Assembly (NCBI GenBank): GCA_007118445.1
Contig: SKRP01000052.1
Span: 1 to 14,556 of the forward strand
Length of the DNA stretch: 14,556 nt
Source of the DNA: Natronohydrobacter sp.
GTDB lineage: Bacteria; Pseudomonadota; Alphaproteobacteria; Rhodobacterales; Rhodobacteraceae
Direction: 5' to 3'
Below the pieces are notes generated by a model. The model did no database searches. It saw only the letters and a list, made by a program, of their open reading frames with translations, and was not told where the DNA came from. The position numbers and the translations under genes were made by a program. Below, in pieces: positions 14,156 through 14,556 of this stretch (its first letter is position 1; the number at the start of each line of letters is the position of its first letter).

Positions 14156-14189
14156 GTTGCAGATAGGAAGGCGAAAGCGCGCCTGCAAC
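14156..14189 (-). promoter_or_regulatory. Putative rpoH promoter with flanking inverted repeat
   Basis: On the minus strand TTGCAG (14188-14183), 16 bases, then CTATCT (14166-14161) resembles RpoH-type promoters of Rhodobacter (TTG and CTAT cores) and would start transcription near 14154, about 26 bases before the ATG. The elements lie within an exact 7-base inverted repeat, GTTGCAG/CTGCAAC (14189-14183 and 14162-14156), spaced 20 apart, which could be an operator or chance. Autoregulation by RpoH is inferred only. Confidence 0.35.
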
Positions 14190-14253
14190 CCTGCCTTAGC
14201 ATCGTTTTCCTAACAATCTCTATACGCTGAGATGCAGGATTCCGGTGCAAAAC

Positions 14254-14556
14254 TCACTCATTTGTGCGCGCCTGTGATCCGCGCAGGCTGTCCAGCAGCG
14301 CTGTCATGTCGCCGGGCAAAGGGGCTGCGAAATCCAGTGTCTTGGCTGTCACCGGATGCACAAACCCCAAAGTGGCGGCGTGCAGCGCCTGGCGCGCGAA
14401 ACCGGCGCAGGCGGCCACACCCTCGGCCCCCAGCGCGCGTTCCGAGAGTTTGCGCCGCCCGCCATAGACCGGATCGCCCACCAGCCCATGCCCTGCATGG
14501 GCCAGATGCACCCGGATCTGATGCGTGCGCCCGGTTTCCAGCCAACATTCCAGAAG
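14254..14556 (-). CDS. RluA-family pseudouridine synthase (N-terminus cut by window edge)
   Basis: The last 100 residues of an rRNA/tRNA pseudouridine synthase, read leftward from the window edge. LLECWLETGRTHQIRVHLAHAGHGLVGDPVYGG contains the RTHQIRVH motif and the GDPxYG turn typical of RluA/RluC/RluD enzymes; ARQALHAATLGFVHPVTAKTLDFAAPLPGDM is the conserved C-terminal end. The catalytic Asp (HRLD motif) would lie outside the window. Such genes commonly precede rpoH in Rhodobacterales. The stop at 14256-14254 is 125 bases upstream of the rpoH start. RluD-type specificity (23S rRNA) is likely but cannot be decided from this part. Confidence 0.9.
   Translation of the reverse strand, partial: LLECWLETGRTHQIRVHLAHAGHGLVGDPVYGGRRKLSERALGAEGVAACAGFARQALHAATLGFVHPVTAKTLDFAAPLPGDMTALLDSLRGSQARTNE

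Overview
The window looks like ordinary chromosome from an alphaproteobacterium of the Rhodobacter/Paracoccus/Roseobacter group (Rhodobacterales). Reasons: high GC with G/C-ending codons; an RpoE-type ECF sigma gene divergent from a five-gene FAD-oxidoreductase/DUF1365/MFS/DUF3833/SDR operon; a holin plus GH108 muramidase pair of the gene-transfer-agent type; a ribB-type gene with a decayed RibA half next to ribH and nusB; NDUFA12 and DUF2155 beside aat; and an alphaproteobacterial RpoH beside an RluA-family gene. No rRNA, tRNA, CRISPR array or insertion sequence was seen.

Layout. 1-472 (minus, truncated by the window edge): RpoE-like ECF sigma factor. 473-724: divergent regulatory region with two outward-facing promoters, each TGATCC-N18-TAA, one firing into the sigma gene and one into the operon. 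725-5343 (plus): FAD-dependent oxidoreductase, DUF1365 protein, MFS transporter, DUF3833 protein and short-chain dehydrogenase, joined by 4-base stop/start overlaps or a 2-base gap, and ending in a perfect 30-bp palindrome. In Rhodobacter sphaeroides the equivalent cluster belongs to the singlet-oxygen (RpoE-ChrR) response and is tied to furan fatty acid synthesis on membrane lipids. 5432-5761 (plus): DUF3775 protein. 5769-6868 (minus): muramidase and 3-TM holin, a lysis pair. 7011-9833 (plus): ribB-like gene, ribH, nusB and aat, riboflavin synthesis plus transcription antitermination and N-end-rule tagging. 9797-10644 (minus): NDUFA12, an unlisted 27-residue basic mini-protein, and a secreted DUF2155 protein, tightly coupled; the last overlaps the 3' end of aat. 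10817-12777 (plus): zinc-less methionine sulfoxide reductase B and SelO AMPylase, a redox-repair pair. 12778-13231: gene-poor gap with hairpins. 13232-14128 (minus): heat-shock sigma RpoH. 14254-14556 (minus, truncated): RluA-family pseudouridine synthase.

A stress theme connects much of the window: an ECF sigma with its adjacent membrane-lipid operon, MsrB/SelO for oxidised proteins, and RpoH. The best candidates for new biology are the 27-residue ORF locked between NDUFA12 and DUF2155, the unstudied transporter/DUF3833/SDR members of the RpoE operon, the cysteine-less RibA half of the ribB gene, and the eight-G tract between ribB and ribH.
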